A DNA stretch of 64,000 bases, from assembly GCA_023444055.1 (NCBI GenBank), contig JAEZRV010000021.1, positions 62,001 to 126,000 of the forward strand, in the 5' to 3' direction. The notes beneath the pieces are model-generated. The model did no database searches. It saw nothing but the letters and a program-made list of their open reading frames with translations, and was not told the origin of the DNA. Below are positions 1 to 8,828 of this stretch, in pieces. The position numbers and the translations under genes were made by a program. Origin of the DNA: Bacillota bacterium (GTDB lineage Bacteria > Bacillota > Clostridia > Acetivibrionales > DSM-1351). Position 1 is the stretch's first letter. Each line of letters begins with the position of its first letter.

Positions 1-1
1 C

Positions 2-268
2 AGTATAGTAGGTATATATGGTTCGAAAATAAAAGATTTTTCAAAGAAATTGTTACAAATGAAATTTATTGATATGGTAGCATCAAATGCACATTGTGCA
101 GATGATTATGTAAACTGGTATGCTCAGGCTTATAAAAATGTATCAAACTGGATTGGCACGGAAGAAGCAAGTGTGCTTTTCCATGACAATGCCAAAAATA
201 TTATAGAAAGTGGAAATAGTGATGATTTAACATACAGAAATATATTGAGATGGGAGAGGCTAGTATGA
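2..268 (+). CDS. CpsB/CapC-type protein-tyrosine phosphatase, C-terminal part
   Basis: This is the 3' end of a gene that begins before the window; the frame is open from base 2. The visible 88 residues contain a VASNAH motif about 20 residues in, followed by a helix and an LFHDNAKNII segment. This is the usual ending of the PHP-fold phosphatases CpsB/CapC/YwqE, where the His of (S/N)-(D/N)-A-H is a metal ligand. These enzymes dephosphorylate bacterial tyrosine kinases that control capsule chain length. The stop overlaps the next start as ATGA at 265-268, so the two are translationally coupled. The substitution SN-AH for the common SD-AH is notable. The family call rests on the tail only. Confidence 0.7.
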   Translation, partial: SIVGIYGSKIKDFSKKLLQMKFIDMVASNAHCADDYVNWYAQAYKNVSNWIGTEEASVLFHDNAKNIIESGNSDDLTYRNILRWERLV

Positions 269-933
269 AAGACATAGAAATTACTGCTGGTTATGTTGTT
301 GAGCAGAGGGCAATGTTTGGAAATGTGTCTCTATTATATTCATTTGGCAAAAGGATTTTTGACATATTAGTTTCATTAGCAGCACTAATACTTTTATTGC
401 CTTTATTTTTAGTAGTAATTATTCTTGTAAAGATTGACTCCCTGGGGCCTGTATTCTTTAGTCAAAAAAGGAATGGGTTTAAAGGTGAATATTTTAATAT
501 GTATAAGTTCAGGTCTATGGTAGCTGATGCAGAGGATAGGTTCAAGGCTTTAGAAGATAAAAATGAAGTAAGCGGAAATATGTTTAAAATTAAAAACGAT
601 CCTAGAATTACAAGGGTTGGAAAAGTATTAAGAAAAACCAGTATTGACGAATTACCTCAACTATTAAATGTATTAAAAGGTGACATGAGTATTGTAGGGC
701 CAAGACCGCCTATAGGCAGAGAAGTTCAGAAATATGATGCATGGCATAATTTGAGGTTGTCTGTGAAGCCTGGTATTACAGGGCTATGGCAAATTAGCGG
801 CAGAAATGATATAGGTTTTGAAGACATGTGCAGGCTAGACCTCAAGTATATACGTGAAAGAGGATTTTTATATGATTTAAAAATAATATTAAAAACAATT
901 CCTGTTCTTTTCGGGGATAGCAGGGCGTCGTAA
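265..933 (+). CDS. Undecaprenyl-phosphate sugar-1-phosphate transferase (short, initiating)
   Basis: The product is a bacterial sugar transferase that moves a hexose-1-phosphate from a UDP-sugar onto undecaprenyl phosphate, the first membrane step of capsule repeat-unit assembly. There are 222 residues: one hydrophobic segment at about residues 30-55, then KFRSM, the catalytic-core motif RKTSIDELPQLLNVLKGDMS, VGPRPP and PGITGLWQISGRN. This is the small PglC/EpsL-like form without the N-terminal multi-membrane domain. I chose ATG 265 over the in-frame ATG at 250 because GGGAGAGG (252-259) sits 5 nt before it and it overlaps the upstream stop by 4 nt. A second, longer initiating transferase lies at 12900-14300, so this cluster carries two. 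Confidence 0.9.
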   Translation: MKDIEITAGYVVEQRAMFGNVSLLYSFGKRIFDILVSLAALILLLPLFLVVIILVKIDSLGPVFFSQKRNGFKGEYFNMYKFRSMVADAEDRFKALEDKNEVSGNMFKIKNDPRITRVGKVLRKTSIDELPQLLNVLKGDMSIVGPRPPIGREVQKYDAWHNLRLSVKPGITGLWQISGRNDIGFEDMCRLDLKYIRERGFLYDLKIILKTIPVLFGDSRAS

Positions 934-1194
934 GGGGGAAGGCAGGGGCGTGACAAGCTAAAAATCCAGTTGGCTAAATCTAATTTGCTGTGCGGAAACT
1001 GAATAATTAATGCATCAACTTTTGCATATAAAATGATTATCAGTGCGGGAGAATCATCGATGGTTTGTTGTCAAAATAATTGCACCCAACTTTCTATTGA
1101 CAATTCTCCCGTGCTTACAATTTCCAACTGCGAAAGTTGTATTAATACTTTAAAGGTTCGCTCAAAGTGGCAAAATTGAGTAACAAGTGACTAT
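934..1194 (+). ncRNA. Candidate structured RNA with pseudoknot inside the polysaccharide cluster
   Basis: This 261-base gap has no ORF but strong pairing on the plus strand. Bases 1042-1054 pair with 1103-1115 over 13 positions, two of them G-U wobbles, which would be mismatches on the minus strand. Bases 1087-1094 (CAACTTTC) lie in that loop and are exactly complementary to 1132-1139, beyond the first helix, so the two helices cross as a pseudoknot. A competing small hairpin is CAACT 1125-1129 with AGTTG 1135-1139. The location resembles that of the Bacillus EAR antitermination element, but I see no sequence match and do not claim identity. Confidence 0.45.
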
Positions 1195-1962
1195 TCATAA
1201 ATAAAGGTATGGAGGAAATGCAATTTTCATGATTTTCTCTTGCAATAATTTTTGTTTATTACAAGAATCTTTATCTTTTATCAAATCTTTAAGAATATCT
1301 AAATAATTATCATAAGTTTGAACAATTGAATATAATACTTCAGATATGGTGCTTTCTGGGGAACGCATTATATGATAGATAATTGTGCCCAAAACACAAT
1401 TTACATATTTCTGTAATTTGTTTGTATACAATTCAATATCCGGTTTATTTCCAACACCAGAATGAACTAATTTATTTCTTAATCTATAAATAGAATTTAA
1501 ATCATGCTGAATGCGGGAGAATGTATATTCAATTAAATTTTTTAATTGTTGAGGATTATTTAGTATACAGTTCAACTCTGCTATTTTTCTTTGAATTATT
1601 ATATTTGAACCAAAAAAATCATGTAGTTTTTGTTCTGACTTTTCATTCTGCTCTGATTTTACTTTTTGTTCTAATAGTTTTTTTAAGCTCTGTATATCAC
1701 TGGTTATATGGGGATGCCTTGATATTGGATTTTCACTACAATAAAATATTATTGAATTAAGTAGGTTATCTAAACTCTTTTGATACTTACCCTTATCTCC
1801 TGTACAACTATTTATTTCAGCATATAATTCAAAATAATCTAAAAGAAGTGCTCTGAAACTACCAATAGTCCTGCTTTCGAGTTGGTCATAATCTGATTTT
1901 AAATACTCTTGCATGTTATAAATAAAATATCTATATACATTTTTCTTTTTGTTATTTGACAT
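1195..1962 (-). CDS. Hypothetical protein with HEPN-like RNxxxH motif
   Basis: This 255-residue protein is encoded against the direction of the polysaccharide genes. The N-terminal half is helical with a charged KSEQNEKSEQK stretch. The C-terminal part contains SIYRLRNKLVHSG, whose R162-N-K-L-V-H167 fits the Rx4-6H signature of HEPN/ApeA-type domains. These are often RNases in defence or toxin systems. I can recognise only the motif, not a named family. Start 1962 was chosen because AGGAGGT lies 4 nt upstream; an earlier in-frame ATG (1989) lacks an SD. A broken gene lies upstream on the same strand (2222-2428), so this looks like an inserted accessory pair. Being a cargo or defence gene is inference. 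Confidence 0.6.
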   Translation of the reverse strand: MSNNKKKNVYRYFIYNMQEYLKSDYDQLESRTIGSFRALLLDYFELYAEINSCTGDKGKYQKSLDNLLNSIIFYCSENPISRHPHITSDIQSLKKLLEQKVKSEQNEKSEQKLHDFFGSNIIIQRKIAELNCILNNPQQLKNLIEYTFSRIQHDLNSIYRLRNKLVHSGVGNKPDIELYTNKLQKYVNCVLGTIIYHIMRSPESTISEVLYSIVQTYDNYLDILKDLIKDKDSCNKQKLLQEKIMKIAFPPYLYL

Positions 1963-2007
1963 ACTGACCTCCTGAAAGATAGAATCCAACTGCGTTAATA
2001 ATTTATA

Positions 2008-2036
2008 TTGACAGTTTTGTTTACTCCTAGTAAACT
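2008..2036 (+). promoter_or_regulatory. Candidate promoter with operator-like palindrome
   Basis: TTGACA (2008-2013) is followed by a 17-nt spacer and TAAACT (2031-2036). The palindrome GTTTACT-CCT-AGTAAAC (2019-2035) fills the spacer and overlaps the -10, as an operator would. It lies just upstream of the divergent minus-strand gene and about 770 bp before the chain-length gene on the plus strand. The transcript it would make is unknown. Confidence 0.35.
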
Positions 2037-2084
2037 ATAAGTATAAAAAGCGAATCTGAAGCGTATACTATTAAAGCAAAAGAT

Positions 2085-2140
2085 GGGTACAATTTAGTGA
2101 AATGGGCTGCATGCGTAGTTCCCTCACTAAGTATGTACCC
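2085..2140. repeat. Inverted repeat, 16-17 nt arms
   Basis: GGGTACAATTTAGTGA (2085-2100) is nearly the reverse complement of 2124-2140, with a 23-nt loop. GGGTACA/TGTACCC and TTAGTGA/TCACTAA pair perfectly around a short internal mismatch. No T-run follows, so it is not a simple terminator. It sits in the 841-bp non-coding stretch 1963-2803, of which 2430-2803 otherwise shows only AT-rich sequence with nothing I can name. Confidence 0.4.
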
Positions 2141-2221
2141 TTTAGTAATTTCATACATTTTTATTATGACACAGAGAAAAATTGTTACAACTGCTTATTT
2201 TTTCTTTGTGCTATAATAAAG

Positions 2222-2428
2222 TCAACTTACTATTTCATTTATAATTGGCTGTATGATTTCAACTTCTTTCTTTTGAAGTGAATCATTCTTATATAAATAC
2301 GGTATAAACTTATTAAGTCCAACTTCAGATAATTTTTCTGAGTAGATATTACTTTCACCAAATTTAATTTTAAGTAGCTTATCCAGATTTTCTTGATTTA
2401 TTAAATCCTTATATTCAGAAATTTGTTT
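2222..2428 (-). pseudogene. 3' remnant of an unknown gene
   Basis: A minus-strand frame of 68 codons ends at a TGA (2222-2224). It has no start codon or SD and runs into an in-frame TAA at its 5' edge. The translated tail is lysine/leucine/isoleucine-rich, normal coding composition rather than random AT sequence, with segments such as LDKLLKIKFGES and VEIIQPIINEIV. I cannot assign a family. It lies directly upstream of, and in line with, the HEPN-like gene, so it may be the decayed partner of that gene. Confidence 0.4.
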
Positions 2429-2803
2429 TTATTTGATTAAAGTTATAAGTAAATTTTTAAAGGCAAGCCTAAAGTTACATAACAAAGACCTTGTGGACTC
2501 TTAAATTTTTAATATTAAACTATCTTTCAATCATAACCCACAACATACAAAAAAATATTAAATATCCCATATTTCAATTGAAGTTTCCATTATTTTATGT
2601 TAAAGTTACGATTGATATAGTTATAAAATATATGGTTAATATAGCAACAGTTTCTTGATCTCACCTTAAGTCGGACATAATCAGATGGAGGCAAAACTTC
2701 ACATAAGAAAAGAACTCTGTTAGGTTACATGTAAAATAAACTAGGGTTAAGTTGGAATTAGTAGATAATAGTTATTGTAGTAGGTGTATGGGGTGGAATT
2801 TTA

Positions 2804-4282
2804 ATGGAAGTCATGGATAAAAAGAAAGTGGAGTTAGTTCTAACTCATGATAAAAATGATAGTCGAGATATTAATGTAAGTATAGAACATATTATGGAAA
2901 CATTACTAGAAGGCAAATTTATTATAGCTATAACAGTTGTTATAAGTTTATTATTAGCATCCATAGGCGGTCTGTTTATGGAGCAAAGATTACAAACGTT
3001 CAAAGGTTCTGCCAGTATGATTATATCCTTTAATTTTGAGGGTATTGAAAAGGGTCTAGATCCCTTTGGAAATGGTTTTGACATAACCAAGATAAAAGCA
3101 CCAGCTGTTTTAGATAAAGTAGTTAAAAATTTGGAACTAGCAAGTAAAGGCATTAATGCAGATATACTAAGAACGAATATTAAATTAATCCCAGTTATTC
3201 CAGGAAACATAACAGAACAGATAAAGGCTCAAGAGGAAGCAAAACAGCAAAACATAAAAGAACCAACTGTAAACGAATACTATCCAAATGTTTACATAGT
3301 TAAATTAAATATACCTAAAACATTTTATATTGATGATGTTCAAGCTAGAGAAGTACTTGATGAAATTTTCGTACGATATCAGGATTACTTCTATTACACA
3401 TATAATAATGGCTCTACTCTTGCGAGTGCATTAGGGCCTATTGACTATGATCGATATGACTATTTTCAGTCAGTTGAAGTAATCTCAAACCAAATAAGTA
3501 TAATTAAAAACTATCTTTCCGCAAAAAGTAAAGAGAAGGGCGCCAAGGACTTTAAGTCTAAAAAAACTGGCTTTACTTTCAATGATATTTTAAATTCGTT
3601 TGAAATTATAGAAAAAGTTGATTTGCAAAGGTTAGATGCTTTAATTGGAGCATATAATCTCACAAAAAACAAGGGAGAACTAATTAAACTTTACGAGTAC
3701 CGATTAGAAAAATCTGAGCTTACATCAAATAAAAAAGCAGACGAAGCTAAGATATATACAGATACTATAAACAAGTATAAAAAGGATGAAAATATTTATG
3801 TTATATCTGGAACTCAAGGTGAAGCCGAGAGCTCAATAGATACAAATAAAACAAGTAAATATTATGACGAACTTATAGACAAATCTACTTCTGCTGGAGT
3901 AACTGCCCAAGATGCAAAACATGATGCTAATTACTATAAAGAGCAGATAAATAAATTGAAAAATGATACTGTTGAGCAACCTAAAAAGCAGCTTGCTGAA
4001 AAAGAAGTGAAAACTGCGTTGCCAGATATTAAAACAAAACTTATAAAATATATAGAAATTACTAACGACACCGTACAGGAGTTTTATAAGTCTGAGCTAT
4101 TTGACAGGGCAATAACGAAAATATCACCAGCGGAGTATACAAAAACTCGCACTAAATATAACTTATATATGGCATTAAGTTTAGTAGCAGGATTAGTGCT
4201 AGGAGTTCTAATTACATTCATAAGGAAGTTTTTAAGAAATATTAGAAAGCAGCCACAACCAAATGAACAGTTATCGGAATAG
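2804..4282 (+). CDS. Wzz-type polysaccharide chain-length determinant / co-polymerase
   Basis: This 492-residue membrane protein has the layout of Wzz/CpsC chain-length regulators: a membrane segment at about residues 38-60, a long extracytoplasmic charged helical region, and a second membrane segment near residue 450 followed by a short basic tail. It probably sets polymer length together with a tyrosine kinase, for which the phosphatase at the window start is the expected antagonist. No kinase domain is fused. The central region is longer than in typical firmicute homologues and rich in Lys/Glu. GGGGTGGA lies 6 nt before ATG 2804; a second ATG 9 nt later is possible. Confidence 0.8.
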   Translation: MEVMDKKKVELVLTHDKNDSRDINVSIEHIMETLLEGKFIIAITVVISLLLASIGGLFMEQRLQTFKGSASMIISFNFEGIEKGLDPFGNGFDITKIKAPAVLDKVVKNLELASKGINADILRTNIKLIPVIPGNITEQIKAQEEAKQQNIKEPTVNEYYPNVYIVKLNIPKTFYIDDVQAREVLDEIFVRYQDYFYYTYNNGSTLASALGPIDYDRYDYFQSVEVISNQISIIKNYLSAKSKEKGAKDFKSKKTGFTFNDILNSFEIIEKVDLQRLDALIGAYNLTKNKGELIKLYEYRLEKSELTSNKKADEAKIYTDTINKYKKDENIYVISGTQGEAESSIDTNKTSKYYDELIDKSTSAGVTAQDAKHDANYYKEQINKLKNDTVEQPKKQLAEKEVKTALPDIKTKLIKYIEITNDTVQEFYKSELFDRAITKISPAEYTKTRTKYNLYMALSLVAGLVLGVLITFIRKFLRNIRKQPQPNEQLSE

Positions 4283-4425
4283 CGGTTAACAGGGTGAAAA
4301 GATTATGTAAAATCAGTATTATTAAGTTATTCAACTCTCCTTGTTGAAAATTGCAGGTGTCAAACTCTTTTGTGGGAAAGTTGAGTAGTTAGAATTATTT
4401 TAAAATGTAATTGTGGAGTGAATAA

Positions 4426-5559
4426 ATGACTATAAAACATATATCAGGATATGATGAATCAATAAGAGTATTGCAGATAGTTGGTCAGATGAACAACGCT
4501 GGAGTAGAAACTGTAGTTATGAATTACTATAGGAATATTGACAGAAGTAAAATTCAGTTTGACTTTATTATAGGCAGTGACTCAAAATATGCTCCAATAG
4601 AAGAAATAGAAACATTAGGCGGGAAAGTATATATAGTTGCTCCATATAAAAAAATATTACCATATTTAAAAGATGTGTACAGAATAATCAAAAAAAATAA
4701 TTATAAAATTGTACATTCACATTTAAATACATTAAGTGTATTCCCATTATTTGTAGCGTTTTTAGCAGGTTCAAAGGTTAGAATAGCTCATAATCACAGC
4801 ACGGCTGTTAAGAGTGAGCCTAAAACTAAACTAAAGAAAATACTAAAACCTTTTGCAAAGATATTTGCTACACATTATTGTGCTTGCTCGGAATATGCAG
4901 CTAGATGGTTGTTTGGAGACTCGTGTTATGAAAATGGTAACGTTACAGTTATAAATAATGCAATAGATTTTAGTAAATATGAATTTAATGAAAACGTAAG
5001 AAATGAAACAAGGCATGAACTAGATATTGAGGGAAAGTTTGTTTTCGGGCATATAGGAAGATTTCAATATCAAAAAAACCATGATTTTCTGATTGATATA
5101 TTTGAGCAAATTCATCTTAAGGATAAGAATACAGTTTTACTTTTAGCCGGAGATGGAGATTTAAAAAATGATGTGTTAAAAAAGATTAGTTCTCTCAATC
5201 TTGATAATGCAGTAAAATTTTTGGGACCAGTAGAGGATACAAATCCAGTATATCAAGCAATGGATGCTTTTATTTTACCTTCATTATATGAGGGCTTTGG
5301 TATGGTTGGAATTGAAGCACAGGTTGCCGGAATTAAATTTCTCTGCTCTACTGCTATACCACAAGAGGTTAAGGCTACTGACCTAGTTGAATTTATTCCA
5401 CTTGATAAGTCAGCTGCATACTGGGCTGAAAGAATTCTTAGAAGTACTAAAAAAGATGATGAAAGGCCTAATTGCAGTGAGCAAGTGAGAAAATCAGGCT
5501 TTGATATTAAAATAGAAGCAGGAAAGCTTTTGGAATACTATAAGAAAATAATTAAATAA
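4426..5559 (+). CDS. Glycosyltransferase family 4 (GT-B fold)
   Basis: The product transfers a sugar to the growing lipid-linked repeat unit at the cytoplasmic face; donor and acceptor cannot be read from sequence. It has 377 residues with a GT-B two-domain layout. The N-terminal domain opens with VLQIVGQMNNAGVE, the glycine-rich acceptor loop of EpsF-like enzymes. The C-terminal domain has FGHIGRFQYQKNHD, and then the E-x7-E signature within LYEGFGMVGIEAQ. An SD-like GTGGAGTG precedes ATG 4426. The gap before it (4283-4425) has an imperfect inverted repeat, 4331-4340 with 4374-4384. Confidence 0.9.
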   Translation: MTIKHISGYDESIRVLQIVGQMNNAGVETVVMNYYRNIDRSKIQFDFIIGSDSKYAPIEEIETLGGKVYIVAPYKKILPYLKDVYRIIKKNNYKIVHSHLNTLSVFPLFVAFLAGSKVRIAHNHSTAVKSEPKTKLKKILKPFAKIFATHYCACSEYAARWLFGDSCYENGNVTVINNAIDFSKYEFNENVRNETRHELDIEGKFVFGHIGRFQYQKNHDFLIDIFEQIHLKDKNTVLLLAGDGDLKNDVLKKISSLNLDNAVKFLGPVEDTNPVYQAMDAFILPSLYEGFGMVGIEAQVAGIKFLCSTAIPQEVKATDLVEFIPLDKSAAYWAERILRSTKKDDERPNCSEQVRKSGFDIKIEAGKLLEYYKKIIK

Positions 5560-5669
5560 TTTAAGAAAATAGTTTAGGAATATTAAATAATTTTATAATA
5601 ATATGAAAATAATTTGTATGAATTTATGAAAACAATAGATTAATACTCGTTTGAGGATGTGATAAAAGA

Positions 5670-6629
5670 ATGAAACCTTTAATAAGTGTTATAATTCCAG
5701 TATACAATGTAGAAAAATATATACATACCTGTATTGATAGTACTATAGAACAAACATATAAAAACCTTGAAATTATTTTGGTAGATGATGGCTCGAAGGA
5801 TAATAGCGGACACATTTGTGATGAATATGCAAGAAAAGATAGCAGAATAACAGTTATACATAAAGAAAATGGCGGCCTTTCTGATGCTCGAAATGCTGCT
5901 ATTGACATTGCTAAAGGTGATTTTATTACATTTATTGATAGTGATGATTTTGTAAAACCTGATTATGTTGAATATTTGTACGATCTTATTTCAAGATACT
6001 CTGCAGATTTATCTATATGTGATATTTATAAAATATTTGAAGGAAAATCTAACAAAGAGCCCTTAAAAACTAATGAATTTGAGACACAATATAATTCTCA
6101 AGAAGCGCTTGAGGAGATGTTGTATCAAAATAAGTTTGACACATCTGCATGTGCAAAATTATATAAGGTAGAGTTATTTAATGACATAAGATATCCAAAG
6201 GGCAAGTATTATGAGGATTTAGCAACAGAGTATAAATTATTTTCTAAATGTAATAAAATTGTTCATGGAAACTCAATAAAGTACTACTATTTAATAAGGA
6301 AAAACAGTATAACCACTTCTCAATTTTCAATAAAGAGGATGGAGTTAATTGATATAGCTGAAGAAATGCTAGATTTTATATTAGATAAATATCCTGGTAT
6401 TAAAAAAGCAGCTATATCTAGGTATGTTAGCGCAAATTTTCAGATTCTCTTACAAGCGCCTAATGAGAAAAATCAATTTAAAGAAGAGAAAACGAGGATT
6501 ATAAATAACATAAAAAAATATAGGACAATGGTTTTATTTGACAAAAATACTAGGGCAAAAAATAAAATTGCTATAATTTGCTCGTATATTAGCATACCTT
6601 TTACTCGGTTTATCTATAATCATAAATGA
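5670..6629 (+). CDS. Glycosyltransferase family 2 (GT-A fold)
   Basis: This 319-residue enzyme resembles EpsJ/EpsH-type transferases. The N-terminal 100 residues have the classical order ISVIIPVYNVEKYI, ILVDDGSKDNSG, NGGLSDARN and FIDSDDF; the last supplies the DxD-type metal site. A C-terminal helical region follows and there is no membrane segment. It likely adds one sugar to the repeat unit. A weak SD (GAGGATG) is found 10 bases before ATG 5670. Its stop overlaps a possible ATG of the next gene (ATGA at 6626-6629). Confidence 0.9.
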   Translation: MKPLISVIIPVYNVEKYIHTCIDSTIEQTYKNLEIILVDDGSKDNSGHICDEYARKDSRITVIHKENGGLSDARNAAIDIAKGDFITFIDSDDFVKPDYVEYLYDLISRYSADLSICDIYKIFEGKSNKEPLKTNEFETQYNSQEALEEMLYQNKFDTSACAKLYKVELFNDIRYPKGKYYEDLATEYKLFSKCNKIVHGNSIKYYYLIRKNSITTSQFSIKRMELIDIAEEMLDFILDKYPGIKKAAISRYVSANFQILLQAPNEKNQFKEEKTRIINNIKKYRTMVLFDKNTRAKNKIAIICSYISIPFTRFIYNHK

Positions 6630-6649
6630 TTAGCTTGAAAGGAACCTTT

Positions 6650-7846
6650 ATGAGATTTTTTTATAATAAATGGGTTTTAATGCTTTGTGTTTTACCATTT
6701 ATAAAACCAGTTATATTTACATATATACCTTTGTTTGATAGGATTTTTGATGTTTTGAGAATTGTTTCAGCTGCTGTTATAATCATTTTATATCTGAAAA
6801 ATGCGAGAATATCTAAATTGGTGGTGCTATTTTTTTTATATTTCAGCGTATTATTTATATCGACGTATATACATAAAGGGCAAGTTTTTTTGTCTTTTAT
6901 TAATCTAGTTACAGTTGTTTGCTTATGTATGCTTATAGAATTAGGAATAAGGAATTCTCCATTTGTAATGATGCAGTCTCTGTGCTATCTATTAAGTACA
7001 TTTTGCTATATTAATTTTATATTTATGATAATCGAACCAGATGGAATATGCAGGTATGTTTTATCGACAGCATGGAATATGCACTTCATTGCTGGAAAGA
7101 ACCAATTAGGGCTGTTCCTTGTTGGAAGCATTATAATTTCTTTGTTGTATTCGTTTGTTAAGTATCAAAAAGTCAAATTGTTTAGTGTTATTCTTATTAT
7201 TATAAATATAATATCACTTATAATTGGCAAGACAGGCACTGGTCAGGTCGGGATTTCATTAGCAGTAATATTGGTTTTTATTAGTATAAAATATAAATCT
7301 AAAACTATCATCAACTATAAAAACCTATTGAGTATAGCAGTAATTACTTTTTTATCAATTGTAATAATTAGAGTACAAAGTATATTTTCAATAGTTATAG
7401 AGCAGATACTGAATAAAAGTATGACATTTACAGGGAGAACAGAACTTTGGGATTTAGCTATTGAATTATTCAAAAAGTCACCCATATTGGGATATGGCTT
7501 TCAAAATGGTGAGTTTATACATGTAAACAATGATGTTTACTCAGCTCATAATGAGTTTTTGCAAAAAGCATGTGAAGGTGGGTTAGTATCGGTATTTATA
7601 TTTATGATGATACTTATTGTAGGTGGAAGTACTCTGGGTAAATATAAGGAGCATATTCTTTCCCATATTATTTCGATAGGGATATTTTCATCCCTAATAA
7701 TGATGATGACTGAAAGCACAGGAAATACTAATATGATTTATATTCTCCTTCCAATAGGGTATTTTTGTGATGAATTAATATATTGTAGTAAAAACTTTTC
7801 AGGTATGGAAGTATCTGTAGTATCTGAAGTATTGAGAAGGAAATAG
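6650..7846 (+). CDS. Wzy-like polysaccharide polymerase / O-antigen ligase family membrane protein
   Basis: This 398-residue protein is hydrophobic throughout, with about ten to twelve membrane segments. A large loop contains FTGRTELWDLAIELFKKSP, then GYGF and a conserved SAHNEFLQ motif. That loop is typical of the Wzy_C/O-antigen ligase family, which polymerises repeat units outside the membrane. I prefer ATG 6650, with AGGAA 7 nt upstream. An alternative start at 6626 overlaps the upstream stop by 4 nt and would add eight residues. The location between glycosyltransferases and a flippase fits the Wzx/Wzy route. Confidence 0.8.
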   Translation: MRFFYNKWVLMLCVLPFIKPVIFTYIPLFDRIFDVLRIVSAAVIIILYLKNARISKLVVLFFLYFSVLFISTYIHKGQVFLSFINLVTVVCLCMLIELGIRNSPFVMMQSLCYLLSTFCYINFIFMIIEPDGICRYVLSTAWNMHFIAGKNQLGLFLVGSIIISLLYSFVKYQKVKLFSVILIIINIISLIIGKTGTGQVGISLAVILVFISIKYKSKTIINYKNLLSIAVITFLSIVIIRVQSIFSIVIEQILNKSMTFTGRTELWDLAIELFKKSPILGYGFQNGEFIHVNNDVYSAHNEFLQKACEGGLVSVFIFMMILIVGGSTLGKYKEHILSHIISIGIFSSLIMMMTESTGNTNMIYILLPIGYFCDELIYCSKNFSGMEVSVVSEVLRRK

Positions 7847-7856
7847 AAAGATGCTT

Positions 7857-7917
7857 TATACTAATTTACATTTAAAAATAGTTCCTCTATTTTTAAATAC
7901 GAAATAGTATTATTATA
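7857..7917. repeat. Palindromic intergenic repeat, family P, copy 1
   Basis: This element of about 61 bp shares its ends with copy 2 at 16159 and, reversed, copy 3 at 31349. Its core is a perfect palindrome ATTTAAAAATAG / CTATTTTTAAAT around 5 nt, flanked by ATACTAATTT and GAAATAGTAT. Copy 2 has the same outline, but the core tip reads GTG/CAC instead of AG/CT, a compensatory change that keeps the hairpin. Confidence 0.7.
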
Positions 7918-8002
7918 AATGTTTAGAATAAACGAATGAGTATAGTGTAAATAAATTCGCTGGCACAATACTTATGAATTATACAAGAAAGTAGGGGACA
8001 AA

Positions 8003-8734
8003 ATGAACAAAATACCAAAGGTAATTCATTATTGCTGGTTTGGGAGAAATCCATTACCACCGCTTGCTAAACGGTGTATAGAAAGCTGGAAAAAATATTG
8101 TCCAGATTATAAAATTATTGAATGGAACGAAGATAACTTTGATTTAAAGAGTAATCAATATGTACGTGAAGCATATCAAGCAAAGAAATGGGCATTTGTT
8201 TCTGATTATGCTAGACTTTATGTACTAAAAGAGTACGGTGGAATATACATGGATACGGATGTTGAACTGCTAAATGGAATAGACATCTTTTTAGAACATG
8301 CTGCTTTTTCAGGATTTGAAAATCACAATTCTATTCCAACTGGTATAATGGGAGCTGCGAAGGATAATAGTTGGATAAAAATGCTATTAGAATACTATAC
8401 AGATAGGAACTTTATAAGCGAGGATGGCAGTTATGATTTAACTACAAATTTAGTTACAATTACAAAATTAACAATAAAAGTCTATGATATTGACTTAAAT
8501 AATACATTGCAAACCACATATGATGGTATAGCATTTTATCCTAATGAGTATTTTTGCCCTAAAGATTATGAGACTGGAAAAATTACAGTCACTAAAAATA
8601 CTTACTGCATTCATCATTATGATGCATCTTGGGTACCAAAGAGAACGAAATTGAGACACTTTTTTACTAGTAAGTTGAAATTGCTTTTAGGGAAAGAACG
8701 AATACAAAAATTGAAAAAGCTATTACATATATAG
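8003..8734 (+). CDS. Capsular glycosyltransferase with DXD motif (GT32-like)
   Basis: This 243-residue protein starts with IPKVIHYCWFGRNPLPP, then CIESWKKYCPDYKIIEWNE, and the catalytic core YGGIYMDTDVELL with a DxD metal site. This order is typical of the Gly_transf_sug / OCH1-like family found in capsule clusters. It acts in the cytosol on a nucleotide-sugar donor; the sugar is unknown. GTAGGGGA precedes ATG 8003. The stop codon (8732-8734) overlaps the SD-like AGGAGGTG that begins the first copy of the H-family hairpin. Confidence 0.88.
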   Translation: MNKIPKVIHYCWFGRNPLPPLAKRCIESWKKYCPDYKIIEWNEDNFDLKSNQYVREAYQAKKWAFVSDYARLYVLKEYGGIYMDTDVELLNGIDIFLEHAAFSGFENHNSIPTGIMGAAKDNSWIKMLLEYYTDRNFISEDGSYDLTTNLVTITKLTIKVYDIDLNNTLQTTYDGIAFYPNEYFCPKDYETGKITVTKNTYCIHHYDASWVPKRTKLRHFFTSKLKLLLGKERIQKLKKLLHI

Positions 8735-8799
8735 GAGGTGCTGAGTCCATGTCTTTTTATTTGTGTTATCTTGAGTAGAAATGTGGGACATGGACATAA
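8733..8799 (+). repeat. H-family start-site hairpin, copy A
   Basis: The layout is AGGAGGTG (8733-8740), then the stem GTCCATGTC (8745-8753) with GACATGGAC (8787-8795) around a 33-nt loop, then ATAA. ATG at 8749 opens a 9-codon micro-ORF (MSFYLCYLE) with the SD 10 nt upstream. Unlike copies B, C and E, no gene start follows. It is the first half of a 96-bp tandem duplication with copy B. Confidence 0.8.
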
Positions 8800-8828
8800 G
8801 GCTGTAAAGAAATAACTAATAAGTATAT

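Noticed and set aside
1195..1962. Calling the antisense gene a named abortive-infection protein
   Set aside because: Only the RNxxxH motif and helical character support a HEPN link; no family-wide signature was recognised, so it stays hypothetical.
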